A stretch of 64,000 bases of DNA from Lepidurus packardi (lineage: Eukaryota > Arthropoda > Branchiopoda > Notostraca > Triopsidae), in NCBI GenBank assembly GCA_023053545.1, contig JAKZAN010000079.1, forward strand, positions 91,619 to 155,618. The letters run 5' to 3'. Position 1 is the first letter of the stretch; each line of letters opens with the position of its first letter. The position numbers were made by a program, and so were the translations under genes. Shown here one piece after another: positions 15,421 through 25,613 of the stretch. The notes beneath the pieces are model-generated. The model did no database searches. It had not been told where the DNA came from and saw only the letters and a list, made by a program, of their open reading frames with translations.

Positions 15421-18400
15421 GATCGATTGAATTCCTTACTTACTGAATTAATTCCTTACGGACTGGATTAATTCCTTACGGACTGGATTAATTCCTTACG
15501 TACTGAACTAATTCCTTACGGACTGAATTAATTCCATACGGACTGAATTAATTCCTTGCGGACTGAATTAATTCCTTACGGACTTAATTAATTCATTACG
15601 GACTGAATTAATTCCTTACGGCCTGATTTAATTCCTTACAGACTGAATTAATTCCTTACGGACTGAATTAATTCCTTACGGACTGAACTAATTCTCTACG
15701 GACTTAATTAATTCAATACGGACTGAAATAATTCCTTACGGACTGAATTAATTCCTTACGGACTTAATTAATTCCTTATGGACTCAATTAATTCCTAACG
15801 GACTTTATGAATTCCTTACGGACTGAATTAATTCTCTACGGACTTAATTAATTCAATACGGACTGAAATAATTGATTACGGACTGAATTAATTCCGTGCG
15901 GACTGAATTAATTCCTTACGGATTGAATTAATTCCTTACGGCCTGAATTAATCCCTTACGGACTGAATTAATTCCTTGCGAACTGAATTAATTCTTTACG
16001 GACGGAATTAATCCCTTACGGACTGAATTAATTAGTTACGGACTGAACTAATTCTTTACGGACTGAATTAATTCCTTACGGACTGAATAATTCCTTACCG
16101 ACTGAATTAATTCTTTACGGACTTAATTAATTCATTACGGACTGAATTAATTCCTTACGGCCTGATTTAATTCCTTACAGACTGAATTAATTCCATACGG
16201 ACTGAATTTATTCTTCACGGACTTAAATAATTCCTTACGGACTTAATTTGTTCCTTATGGACTTAATTAATTAATAACGGACTTAATTAATACCTTACGG
16301 ACTTAATTAATTCTTTACGGAATGAATTAATTCCTTACGGACTGAATTAATTCCTTGCGGACTGAATTAATTCCTTACGGACTGAATTAATTCCTTACTG
16401 ACTGAATTAATCCCTTACGGACTGAATTAATTCCTTGCGAACTGAATTAATTCTTTACGGACGGAATTAATCCCTTACGGACTGAATTAATTAGTTACGG
16501 ACTGAACTAGTTGTTTACGGATTGCATTAATTCCTTACGGACTGAATTAATTAATTGCGGACTGAATTAATTCCTTACGGACTTAATTAATTCATTACGG
16601 ACTGAATTAATTCCTTACGTCCTGAATTAATTCTTTACGGACTTAAATAATTCCTTACGTACTTAATTAATTTCTTATGGACTTAATTAATTCCTTATGG
16701 ACTTAATTAATTCCTAACGGACTTAATGAATTCCTTGCGTACTTAATTAATTCCTTACGGACTTAGTTAATTCCTTACGGACTTAATTAATTCCTTACGG
16801 ACTAAATTAATTCCTTACGGACTGAATTAATTCCTTACGGACTGAATTAATTCTTTTCGGACTTAATTAATTCAATACGGACTGAAATAATTCCTTACGG
16901 ACTGAATTATTTCCTTACGGACTGAATTAATTCCTTACGGACTGAATTAATTCCTTACGGATTGAATTAATTCTCTACGGACTTAATTAATTCAATACGG
17001 ACTGAAATAATTCCTTACGGACTGAATTAATTCCTTACGGACTTAATTAATTCCTTATGGACTCAATTAATTCCTAACGGACTTAATTAATTCCTTACGG
17101 CCTGATTTAATTCCTTACAAACTGAATTAATTCCATACGGATTGATTTAATTCCTAACGGACTTAAATAATTCCTTACGGACTTAATTTGTTCCTTATGG
17201 ACTTAATTAATTAATAACGGACTTAATTAAAACCTTACGGACTTAATTAATTCCTTACGGACTTAATTAAATCTTTACGGAATGAATTAATTCCTTACGG
17301 ACTGAATTAATTCCTTGCGGAATGAATTAATTCCTTACGGACTGAATTAATTCCTTACGGACTGAATTAATCCCTTACGGAATGAATTAATTCCTTACGA
17401 ACTGAATTAATTCTTTACGGACGGAATTAATCCCTTGCCGACTGAAATAATTAGTTACGGACTGAACTAATTGTTTACGGATTGCATTAATTCCTTACGG
17501 ACTAAATTAATTAATTGCGGACTGAATTAATTCCTTACGGACTTAATTAATTCATTACGGACTGAATTATTTCCTTACGGCCTGATTTAATTCTTTACAT
17601 ACTGAATTAATTCCTTACGGACTGAATTAATTCTTTACGGACTTAAATAATTCCTTACGGACTTAATTAATTTCTTATGGACTTAATTAATTCCTAACGG
17701 ACTTAATGAATTCCTTACGGACTGAATTAATTCCTTACGTACTTAATTAATTCCTTACGGACTTAGTTAATTCCTTACGGACTTAATTAATTCCTTACGG
17801 ACTGAATTAATTCAATACTTACTGAAATAATTCCTTACGGACTGAATTAATTCCTTACGGACTGAATTAATTCTTTAGGATCGATTGAATTCCTTACTTA
17901 CTGAATTAATTCCTTACGGACTGGACTAATTTCTTACGGACTGAATTAATTCCTTACGGACTGAATTAATTCCTTACGGACTGAACTAATTCCTTACGCA
18001 CTGAATTAATTCCTTACGGACTTAATTAATTCATTACAGACTGAATTAATTCTTTACGGCCTGATTTAATTCCTTACAAAGGGAATTAATTCCATACGGA
18101 CTGAATTAATTCTTCACGGACTTAAATAATTCCTTACGGACTTAATTTGTTCCTTATGGACTTAATTAATTAATAATGGACTTAATTAAAACCTTACGGA
18201 CTTAATTAATTCCTTACGGACTTAATTAATTCTTTACGGAATGAATTAATTCCTTACGGACTGAATTAATTCCTTGCGGACTGAATTAATTCCTTACGGA
18301 CTGAATTAATTCCTTACGGACTGAATTAATCCCTTACGGACTAAATTAATTCCTTGCGAACTGAATTAATTCTTTACGGACGGAATTAATCCATTACGGA

Positions 18401-21026
18401 CTGAAATAATTAGTTACGGACTGAACTAATTGTTTACGGATTGCATTAATTCCTTACGGACTAAATTAATTAATTGCGGACTGAATTAATTCCTTACGGA
18501 CTGAATTAATTCCTTACGGACTGAATTAATTCTCTACGGACTTAATTAATTCAATACGGACTGAAATAATTGATTACGGACTTAATTAATTCCTTACGGA
18601 ATGAATTAATTCCTTACGGACTTAATTAATTCATTACGCACTTAATTAATCCATTACGGACTGAATTAATTCCTTACGGACTGAATTAATTCCTTACTGA
18701 CTGAATTAATTCCTTAGGGACTGAACTAATTCCTTACGGACTGAATTAATTCCATACGGACTGAATTAATTCCTTGCGGACTGAATTAATTCCTTACGGA
18801 CTTAATTAATTCATTACGGACTGAATTAATTCCTTACGGCCTGATTTAATTCCTTACAGACTGAATTAATTCCATACGGACTGAACTAATTCTTCACGGA
18901 CTTAAATAATTCCTTACGGACTTAATTTGTTCCTTATGGACTTAAATAATTAATAACGGACTTAATTAATACCTTACGGACTTAATTAATTCCTTATGGA
19001 CTTAATTAATTCTTTACGGAATGAATTAATTCCTTACGGACTGAATTAATTCCTTGCGGACTGAATTAATTCCTTACGGACTGAATTAATTCCTTACGGA
19101 CTGAATTAATTCTTTACAGACTTAATTAATTCAATACGGACTGAAATAATTCCTTACGGACTAAATTAATTCCTTACGGACTGAATTAATTCTTTACAGA
19201 CTTAATTAATTCAATACGGACTGAAATAATTCCTTACGGACTGAATTAATTCCTTACGGACTGAATTAATTCTTTAGGATCGATTGAATTCCTTACTTAC
19301 TGAATTAATTCCTTACGGACTGGATTAATTCCTTACGGACTGAATTAATTCCTTACGGACTGAATTAATTCCTTACGGACTGAATTAATTCCTTACGGAC
19401 TGAATTAATTCTCTACGGACTTAATTAATTCAATACGGACTGAAATAATTGATTACGGACTTAATTAATTCCTTACGGAATGAATTAATTCCTTACGGAC
19501 TGAATTAATTCCTTACGGACTGAATTAATTCCTTAGGGACTGAACTAATTCCTTACGTACTGAACTAATTCCTTACGGAATGAATTAATTCCATACGGAC
19601 TAAATTAATTCCTTGCGGACTGAATTAATTCCTTACGGACTTAATTAATTCATTACGGACTGAATTAATTCCTTACGGCCTGATTTAATTCCTTACAGAC
19701 TGAATTAACTCCATACGGACTGAATTAATTCTTCACGGACTTAAATAATTCCTTACGGACTTAATTTGTTCCTTATGGACTTAATTAATTCTTTACGGAA
19801 TGAATTAATTCCTTACGGACTGAATTAATTCCTTGCGGACTGAATTAATTCCTTACGGACTGAATTAATTCCTTACGGACTGAATTAATCCCTTACGGAC
19901 TGAATTAATTCCTTGCGAACTGAATTAATTCTTTACGGACGGAATTAATCCCTTACGGACTGAATTAATTAGTTACGGACGAGATTAATCCCTTACGGAC
20001 TGAATTAATTAGTTACGGACTGAACTAGTTGTTTACGGATTGCATTAATTCCTTACGGACTGAATTAATTAATTGCGGACTGAATTAATTAATTGCGGAC
20101 TGAATTAATTCCTAAGGGACTTAATTAATTCATTACGGACTGAATTAATTCCTTACGTCCTGATTTAATTCTTTACAGACTGAATTAATTCCTTACGGAC
20201 TGAATTAATTCTTTACGGACTTAAATAATTCCTTACGGACTTAATTAATTTCTTATGGACTTAATTAATTCCTTATGGACTTAATTAATTCCTAACGGAC
20301 TTAATGAATTCCTTACGTACTTAATTAATTCCTTACGGACTTAGTTAATTCCTTACGGACTTAATTAATTCCTTACGGACTAATTTAATTCCTTACGGAC
20401 TTAATTAATTCCTTACGGACTGAATTAATTCTTTACAGACTTAATTAATTCAATACGGACTGAAATAATTCCTTACGGACTGAATTAATTCCTTACGGAC
20501 TGAATTAATTCTTTAGGATCGATTGAATTCCTTACTTACTGAATTAATTCCTTACGGACTGGATTAATTCCTTACGGACTGAATTAATTCCTTACGGACT
20601 GAATTAATTCCTTACGGACTGAATTAATTCCTTACGGACTGAATTAATTCCTTACGGATTTAATTAATTCATTACGGACTTAATTAATCCATTACGGACT
20701 GAATTAATTCCTTACGGACTGAATTAATTCCTTACTGACTTAATTTATTCCTTAGGGACTGAACTAATTCCTTACGTACTGAACTAATTCCTTACGGACT
20801 GAATTAATTCCATACGGACTGAATTAATTCCTTGCGGACTGAATTAATTCCTTACGGACTTAATTAATTCATTACGGACTGAATTAATTCCTTACGGCCT
20901 GATTTAATTCCTTACAGACTGAATTAATTCCATACGGACTGAATTAATTCTTCACGGACTTAAATAATTCCTTACGGACTTAATTTGTTCCTTATGGATT
21001 TAATTAATTAATAACGGACTTAATTA

Positions 21027-21030
21027 ATAC
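21027..21030. repeat. Target-site duplication (left) of LTR element
   Basis: ATAC directly before the left LTR, repeated at 29986-29989 after the right LTR. Removing the element and one ATAC restores the satellite run TTAATTAATACCTTACGG, which is common elsewhere in the array. A 4-bp duplication fits integrases of Ty3/Gypsy elements. Confidence 0.9.
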
Positions 21031-21534
21031 TGTCACGTCTAAATCTGACAGGGCATCAAATCCGTCAGGAATTAGAGTAACGTTCGGGAAAGGTGGATTT
21101 ATAGAACTGTATTCGGGAAGATTACAGTGGTAAAGTTAAGAGGGACTATTTGTACAGAGAACAGGGGGACTAGGACATAACAACACTACTCAAGACTCTA
21201 CCCTTCGACTCTCTCTAACAGACTGCCCTATCGTACTTCAACTCTCTAACCAACTAAACTCTTCTTGGCACCATTCGCCAAAGCTGGGCATGCAATCCCA
21301 CGTAGCTCCGGTGCTCTATCCGACACCATGTGCGTCAGCAGGATTGCAATTCGGCACATGGGGTCAGGGATCACCGAAGCTCCGTGCTAACTAAGCTGCG
21401 AAGTTTAGCGAAAAGCGACACCATGTAGGTAACCCAGTACATGGGGTCAGGGATCAGCTTAGCTCTGGGCTAAGTTGGCTGCAAAGATTAGCAAAGCGTG
21501 AGAAAGGCAAGCAATGCGAAATATAACCGTGACA
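21031..21534 (-). repeat. 3' LTR (left copy)
   Basis: 504-bp LTR that starts TGTCAC and ends GTGACA on either strand (6-bp terminal inverted repeat, TG...CA ends). It differs from the right copy at 21081, 21087, 21109, 21190 and 21230 only. On the coding strand the AATAAA of the right copy is AATACA here (21108-21113), so the canonical poly(A) signal is altered in the copy that should end the transcript. Because coding is on the minus strand, this left copy is the 3' LTR. Confidence 0.95.
21322..21499. repeat. Imperfect tandem repeat inside the LTR (U3 side)
   Basis: Two related units, about 21322-21416 and 21417-21499. Each starts GACACCATGT and contains ACATGGGGTCAGGGATCA, then a GCTxxG/CTAA-rich stretch and TTAGC...AAAGCG. 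Each unit also holds a dyad CCATGT...ACATGG. The same pair is present in the right LTR (29773 onward). On the coding strand this lies in the 5' part of the LTR (U3), where enhancer repeats are often found. A regulatory role is inference. Confidence 0.65.
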
Positions 21535-21549
21535 TTACCCCCGGCCCGC
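21535..21549 (-). other. Polypurine-tract-like site next to 3' LTR
   Basis: On the coding strand the 15 bases before the 3' LTR read GCGGGCCGGGGGTAA, directly followed by TGTCAC. It is purine-rich but broken by CC and T, so it is a weak polypurine tract. Position is the main support: plus-strand priming must occur here. Confidence 0.55.
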
Positions 21550-21668
21550 TTTCGAACGTCCCGGTCGAAACAAGCGGACCCTAGTCAGCTACACCATCTA
21601 GGGGCAATGCCCGAAGGAGTTAGGCATAAACTTACAAGCACGTGGTCACTAATAACGACACGCATTTC
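21550..21668. other. Non-coding stretch between PPT and envelope-like ORF
   Basis: About 120 bp in which I see no ORF, repeat or recognisable signal. It is probably the 3' untranslated part of the element. Confidence 0.5.
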
Positions 21669-22412
21669 TTAAACACTAGCCTCTTCTAGGGCTACAGGGA
21701 AAGCGCCTCCATGGGCCCGCGCCTTCCCTTCGAGCACATGAACACGTCGTAAGAGCGTATCCAGATTGTAACTTGGTCGTTCAAACGCGGCGGGCCCCTG
21801 GAGGCGTAATGCGGACTCCAGGTGCTCGACGCGTACCTGGAGGGCGTGGTCACGCCCGGTGGTGGCCCGCCACAGGAACCAGCTCAGGAGGGCACCGATT
21901 AATAACACTAGGGCGGTGAACGATCCCGAGATGGTGATTGTGGGATAGTTGATGTGATCCCACTCATCGGGGGTTCCCTTGAAGATGTTTTTGCGCTGCT
22001 CGGCGGCCTTCTGGAACGCGTCCCAAGTCGTTCTCCAACTGGCGGCTATGTCACCACTCTCCTTCTCTAGCGTCTTGATGTGGTCGGCTATTTTTGGATC
22101 CAACCAGGTAAGGTTGGCCGTGGGCAGATGTTGTTGGGTCAGGTTAATGGACAAAGCGGAAAGGGACCAAGCAGGCATGCGTGAAGTGAGGTTTGACTGC
22201 CCGAAAGAGTCCAAGGAGGCGGCCAAAATCCACTCTGGGCTGATGGCCAAGCATGCAACAGGTACCTCGATGATCCCTATCCCCTGACTTTTGATGGTAT
22301 TGGTCTTCCCTTCCCCATTCCCTTTTAGGTTTGGGTGGCAAGCAATTGTCACTCCAATGGCCTTACCGGTTGAGTACAACCATTTACGGGGCCCCACCTT
22401 CCATTTGTTTAC
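21669..22412 (-). CDS. Envelope-like membrane glycoprotein fragment of LTR element
   Basis: Open frame of 247 codons after a TAA at 22413-22415. It lies 55 bp past the pol stop, in the place of a third (env) ORF. There is no ATG near its start; the first usable initiation codon would be GTG at 22397 and the first ATG is about 74 codons further on. Counting from that GTG, it has cysteines at 20 and 49, three NLT glycosylation sequons (69, 85, 95), a hydrophobic segment at about 155-176 preceding an arginine, and a tail of about 65 residues with a heptad-like stretch (about 186-200). This is the layout of the C-terminal half of insect errantivirus-type envelope proteins: ectodomain, anchor, cytoplasmic tail. 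It is about half the usual length. It could be a second exon joined by splicing, or a 5'-truncated remnant. Assignment rests on position and topology, not on a family motif. Confidence 0.55.
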   Translation of the reverse strand, partial: VNKWKVGPRKWLYSTGKAIGVTIACHPNLKGNGEGKTNTIKSQGIGIIEVPVACLAISPEWILAASLDSFGQSNLTSRMPAWSLSALSINLTQQHLPTANLTWLDPKIADHIKTLEKESGDIAASWRTTWDAFQKAAEQRKNIFKGTPDEWDHINYPTITISGSFTALVLLIGALLSWFLWRATTGRDHALQVRVEHLESALRLQGPAAFERPSYNLDTLLRRVHVLEGKARAHGGAFPVALEEASV

Positions 22413-22466
22413 TTAAGCTTGCCAAAACCAGAACGCCGTTGCTCCTCGTTAAACCCTCCTCCTTTC

Positions 22467-25400
22467 CTACACCTCGTCGTCATCGCACCCATAGAACCTG
22501 ACTTTCCCCTTATTCCTTTGAGATCGTCGTAAACCCACGGGCTCATCCGGGCGAGCACTGTCCGTTACTCTCTCCGTAACGCGAGCCTCAGGCTCCGGAG
22601 GGTTTACGTTGTCATCCCCGGTCGCTTCGTGGGTAAGCAAGTCAGCAGGTTCTATCGCCAACTCGCTAGCTTCACCCGATACCTCGAGTGTCCGATTGCG
22701 CACTTCGAGATCTCGCTCGTCTCCCAACTTGACGAACAGAGTTGGTTCGTCGAAGTCGTTAACTCTGTCTACAAAGGGTTTCAGGCGAGAAATGTGGACT
22801 ATGTCGGATTTCCGCCTTTTTACCCCCTGGACCTCGTAATCTACGGGAGACGTCCTACGGAGAATCTTATATGGGCCAAAGAAGCGATGGAGAAGTTTTT
22901 CCGACTTCCCCACTTTCCGAACCGGAGTATAAACCCATACAACATCCCCTACATCGTAGAAACGCTCCTCGTGAGATTCGTCATAGCGCTCCTTTTGTTT
23001 TGCCTGCACTTTACCCAGGCGTTGTCTTACCGCGCTAAAAGCTTCTGCGATACGACTTGCCATTTGACCCGCTCTGCTTATGTCAGCGGAGCCGTCCATC
23101 CCGTCTACTTCGGCAGAGGCACCCATCGCCACATCGAGTGGGAGTTTTGGCTCCCTCCCGTAGAGGAGATAGAATGGGGAGTACCCGGTGGACTCCTGCC
23201 TCGCCGTATTGTATGCGAAGGTCACAGCGTCTAAACAATCATCCCAATCACGATGGTTGCTGCTTACGTACATCGAAAGCATGTCCGCTAGCGTGTGATT
23301 GAGACGCTCGGTTAAGCCGTTACATTGGGGATGGTAGGCCGTAGTCGTAGCGTGATTAGTTTGCATGACCCTAATCAGCTCCTCGGTAAACTCTGCTGTG
23401 AAGCAGGTACCACTATCGCTTAACAAAGTCTCCGGGGCCCCATGTCTCAACACGAGTTGTTGCGCGAAGAATTTGGCAACTTCCTCGGCCGAAGCTGATG
23501 GGACAGCCTTGGTCTCAGCCCACTTCGTTAGATAGTCGACTGCTACAATAATGTGCTTGTTACCGCGCGGGGTCTCGGGGAACGCGCCAAGTAGATCAAT
23601 CCCGACTTTCTCGAAAGGCCTGTCAACCTGGATCGGGACCATTAGCCCTTTCTTTTTCGTCGCTTCTCCTTTCCGGGTTTGACAATCCGTACAGGAGGCG
23701 ACGTAACGAGCTACTTCCGTGATCATTTTAGGCCAATAGTACCTTTTGCTGATCTTGTCCCAGGTTCTTTTGAGACCTAAATGACCAGCAGTGACGTCGT
23801 CATGACAGGCGTACAAAACCTCCCTTTTCAGAGAAGCAGGTACGCAGAGCCTTAGGCGACATTCGCCGTTTCTCACTAAAATCCGAAAAAGTTTTCCCTC
23901 CTTCATCGTGTATTGCACGACTTGGCGCCTCTGTACGGCCCGCGGATTAAGTGTTTCCAAGATGGCAATAAGCTTTGCCCATCTCGGATCTGACCGTTGT
24001 TCTTGTTCCACATCAGCTAAACGAGTATCAACTGCTTGGACACCAATCCCGAACACTACCGGGCCGTTGTCGTCGCCTTCTCCAGCTGGGGGGTCAACGG
24101 GGTTGCGTGACAGAGGGTCAGCATCATTATGAACCCTCCCACTCCGATGTACGATTTGAAACTCGTATTCCATCAGAGCGAGGGCCCACCTAGCTAACCG
24201 CCCTGTGGACTCCCGTTTGGTCATTAGCCAACACAATGCGTGATGGTCTGTGACAGCTCTAAAAGGTTTACCCCAAACATACGGCCTAAATTTCTTTACG
24301 GCCCATACGAGAGCTAAGCATTCTTTCTCGGTGGTGGAATAATTCCGTTCACTTTTATTAAGGAGCCGGCTCGCATAAGCGATAACCCGCTCTTCGCCAT
24401 CTTGGCGCTGTGCCAGAACCGCTCCTATGCCAAAATCACATGCGTCAGGATAGATCTCAAATTCACCATCCAACTCTGGGTGAGCTAGAATAGGCGCCGA
24501 AACAAGAGCTTGCTTGAGGTCTTCAAAAGCAGACTGTTGCTCGACACCCCATACAAATGGTGTATTTAATTTTGTAAGCCTTGAGAGAGGTTCGGCCCTA
24601 GCTGAAAAATCTTTCACGAATTTTCTGTAGTACGAGCATAGGCTCGTGAAACTACGAACCGCCGTAAGATTTGCCGGCGTTGGAAAATCCGTGACGGCTG
24701 TTAATTTGCCGTCATCCGGCCTAATACCCTCCTGGTCCACTATGTGCCCAAGCACCTGAACAGTTTCGCAGCCAAAGTGACATTTGCTGGGTTTTAACTT
24801 CAGTCCTGCTTTACCTAAGCATGCCAAAATGGCGTCAACATCTACCACATGCTTCTCGAAAGTTTTGGAGAAAATTACCACATCGTCTAGATAGATTAGA
24901 CAAATTTGCCACTTGAAACCTGCTAAGATAACGTCCATCATCCTTTGAAAGGTGGCCGGTGCGTTACAAAGCCCAAATGGCATTTTCGTGAATTGGTATA
25001 GGCCATCCGGTGTTATGAATGCCGTTTTCTCCCTATCTTCCTCCTTTACTCCTACTTGCCAGTAACCCGACATGAGGTCTAAAGTGCTGAAGAATTTCGA
25101 ACCTTGCATGGAGTCCAAGACATCATCCGTCCTGGGCAAAGGATAAACATCCTTGATCGTGACGGAATTTAGCCTCCGGTAGTCAACGCAAAAGCGCCAA
25201 GTACCGTCTTTCTTCTTTACCAAAACTACGGGGGAAGACCAGGGACTGCTTGATGGTTCTACCACCCCTGCCTCTATCATTTCTTCCACCTGCTGCCTAA
25301 TCAGCTCTTTTTCCCTGTAGGCGCTCCGGTAGGGAACCTGCGAAACGGGATTTGCGTTACCCGTATCTATTCCGTGCTCTACCACCTTGGATGCACCTAA

Positions 25401-25613
25401 ATCTTCTGAACCCCCGGCAAAGCACTGGCGATGCTTACTTAGCACCTCTCTAAGCGCTTTCCTTTGATTATCGTCTAATCGATCAGATATACAGCTATCC
25501 AGGGTCTCGTCAGTAACTGCTCCTTTCTCTACTTCAACTATGTGGGGTACCTGGTCTTCGACACTGCCTAAAACTGTCCCCGCAGCCACCCAAATGGGCC
25601 TCCGGACCAAAGT
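22467..25613 (-). CDS. pol: Pol: reverse transcriptase, RNase H, integrase
   Basis: Open frame of about 1048 codons after a TAA at 25614-25616; it has no ATG start (numbering below is from TTG at 25610). RT spans about 100-290, with first catalytic Asp in STLDLMSGYW (D178) and YLDD at 240-243. RNase H spans about 385-505, with D389, E428, D455 and D498. The integrase zinc finger is H603, H610, C640, C643; the integrase core is D672, D732, E768. A GPY/F module is at about 911-914. All expected catalytic residues are present, so the enzymatic part looks intact. It acts in the cytoplasmic particle (cDNA synthesis) and nucleus (integration). It overlaps the protease/linker frame (which ends at 25534) but lies in a different frame. 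Homology to the region just before RT continues from one frame into the other at about 25597-25602, so a single extra base there, or a second programmed shift, separates them. The C-terminus after about 950 is acidic and low-complexity. Confidence 0.95.
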   Translation of the reverse strand, partial: TLVRRPIWVAAGTVLGSVEDQVPHIVEVEKGAVTDETLDSCISDRLDDNQRKALREVLSKHRQCFAGGSEDLGASKVVEHGIDTGNANPVSQVPYRSAYREKELIRQQVEEMIEAGVVEPSSSPWSSPVVLVKKKDGTWRFCVDYRRLNSVTIKDVYPLPRTDDVLDSMQGSKFFSTLDLMSGYWQVGVKEEDREKTAFITPDGLYQFTKMPFGLCNAPATFQRMMDVILAGFKWQICLIYLDDVVIFSKTFEKHVVDVDAILACLGKAGLKLKPSKCHFGCETVQVLGHIVDQEGIRPDDGKLTAVTDFPTPANLTAVRSFTSLCSYYRKFVKDFSARAEPLSRLTKLNTPFVWGVEQQSAFEDLKQALVSAPILAHPELDGEFEIYPDACDFGIGAVLAQRQDGEERVIAYASRLLNKSERNYSTTEKECLALVWAVKKFRPYVWGKPFRAVTDHHALCWLMTKRESTGRLARWALALMEYEFQIVHRSGRVHNDADPLSRNPVDPPAGEGDDNGPVVFGIGVQAVDTRLADVEQEQRSDPRWAKLIAILETLNPRAVQRRQVVQYTMKEGKLFRILVRNGECRLRLCVPASLKREVLYACHDDVTAGHLGLKRTWDKISKRYYWPKMITEVARYVASCTDCQTRKGEATKKKGLMVPIQVDRPFEKVGIDLLGAFPETPRGNKHIIVAVDYLTKWAETKAVPSASAEEVAKFFAQQLVLRHGAPETLLSDSGTCFTAEFTEELIRVMQTNHATTTAYHPQCNGLTERLNHTLADMLSMYVSSNHRDWDDCLDAVTFAYNTARQESTGYSPFYLLYGREPKLPLDVAMGASAEVDGMDGSADISRAGQMASRIAEAFSAVRQRLGKVQAKQKERYDESHEERFYDVGDVVWVYTPVRKVGKSEKLLHRFFGPYKILRRTSPVDYEVQGVKRRKSDIVHISRLKPFVDRVNDFDEPTLFVKLGDERDLEVRNRTLEVSGEASELAIEPADLLTHEATGDDNVNPPEPEARVTERVTDSARPDEPVGLRRSQRNKGKVRFYGCDDDEV

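Larger units (their letters stand above)
1..21030. repeat. 20-bp AT-rich satellite array, left block
   Basis: Uninterrupted tandem array with consensus monomer CTTACGGACTGAATTAATTC (20 bp). Two main monomer types alternate: ACTGAATTAATTCC and ACTTAATTAATTCC. Other recurring variants include TTATGG, TTGCGG, TTACAG, CTAACGG, AGTTACGG and GTTTACGG. Variants recur in the same order along the block, which shows higher-order repeats. A monomer with TTCCAGACTG is seen only before about 15 kb. A monomer with GGATCGATTG first appears at 9150 and recurs at 10328, 12145, 13962, 15420, 17878, 19277 and 20516. No ORF or RNA gene is visible: the 20-bp period rotates the reading frame and TAA occurs throughout. 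The block ends exactly at the LTR element's target duplication. Confidence 0.98.

Noticed and set aside
1..21030. Possible CRISPR array
   Set aside because: Repeats are directly contiguous 20-mers with no unique spacers; all variation is between related monomers. The TE content is eukaryotic.
22629..23234. 201-codon plus-strand ORF opposite pol
   Set aside because: It lies antisense to well-supported pol coding sequence, with no domain and no start context; it is a shadow of the opposite strand.
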